5,663 nucleotides of DNA from positions 1 through 5,663 of the forward strand of contig JALUTE010000132.1 in the NCBI GenBank assembly GCA_027058255.1. The letters are read 5' to 3'. The DNA is from Methyloligella sp. Lineage in GTDB: Bacteria > Pseudomonadota > Alphaproteobacteria > Rhizobiales > JALUTE01. The notes beneath the pieces were generated by a model. The model made no database searches, had not been told where the DNA came from, and saw nothing but the letters and a program-made list of their open reading frames with translations. How positions within the stretch are numbered: position 1 is the stretch's first letter; every line of letters begins with the position of its first letter. This document shows, piece by piece, positions 5,643-5,663 of the stretch. The position numbers were made by a program, and so were the translations under genes.

Positions 5643-5663
5643 GGGCGGGGCTCAGGCGTGGCG

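Larger units (their letters stand above)
5450..5663. other. Upstream region of marR, no gene recognised
   Basis: This 214-bp stretch should carry the marR promoter. I see an inverted repeat at 5594-5611 and a further TGACT half-site near 5549. A second, GC-rich hairpin lies at 5614-5642. No convincing -35/-10 pair was found on the minus strand. Frames are open at the right edge, but too little is present to call a neighbouring gene. Confidence 0.4.

Noticed and set aside
1..5663. CRISPR array, insertion sequence, tRNA, toxin-antitoxin or defence genes.
   Set aside because: No regular repeats, terminal inverted repeats with a transposase, cloverleaf or relevant protein motif were seen. The window reads as ordinary core chromosome.

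Overview
The window is a high-GC, densely coded chromosomal stretch. Gene content, order and protein sequences suggest an alphaproteobacterium of the Hyphomicrobiales (Rhizobiales), perhaps the Xanthobacteraceae or Bradyrhizobiaceae side. The assignment rests on recalled family features and synteny, not on a search.

Layout. (1) Positions 1-1223, minus strand: the N-terminal 407 residues of aconitase A (acnA), cut by the left edge. (2) Positions 1224-1580: a 357-bp divergent intergenic region that must hold the acnA and ccm promoters. It has one AT-rich TATA-like element, a GC hairpin in the acnA leader, and two overlapping, mutually exclusive hairpins in the ccmA leader. (3) Positions 1581-4876, plus strand: a cytochrome c maturation (System I) cluster in the order ccmA, ccmB, ccmC, ccmD, ccmG, called cycV-cycW-cycZ-cycX-cycY in rhizobia. 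(4) Positions 4937-5449, minus strand and convergent with ccmG: a MarR-family regulator. (5) Positions 5450-5663: the region upstream of marR, with a perfect inverted repeat that could be its operator and no recognisable gene.

How the genes work together. CcmA and CcmB form the ABC ATPase/permease pair that, with CcmC and CcmD, handles heme and the release of holo-CcmE. CcmG is the membrane-anchored periplasmic thioredoxin that reduces apocytochrome c so heme can be attached. CcmE, CcmF and CcmH are not in the window; in rhizobia they usually lie at a separate locus. Aconitase next to and divergent from this cluster is a known arrangement in Bradyrhizobium japonicum, so it is conserved synteny and not evidence of a new system.

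I found no mobile element, CRISPR array, tRNA or rRNA, and no convincing undescribed system. The points worth a second look are regulatory: the structured ccmA leader with a possible 27-codon leader ORF, and the TGACT half-sites upstream of marR.
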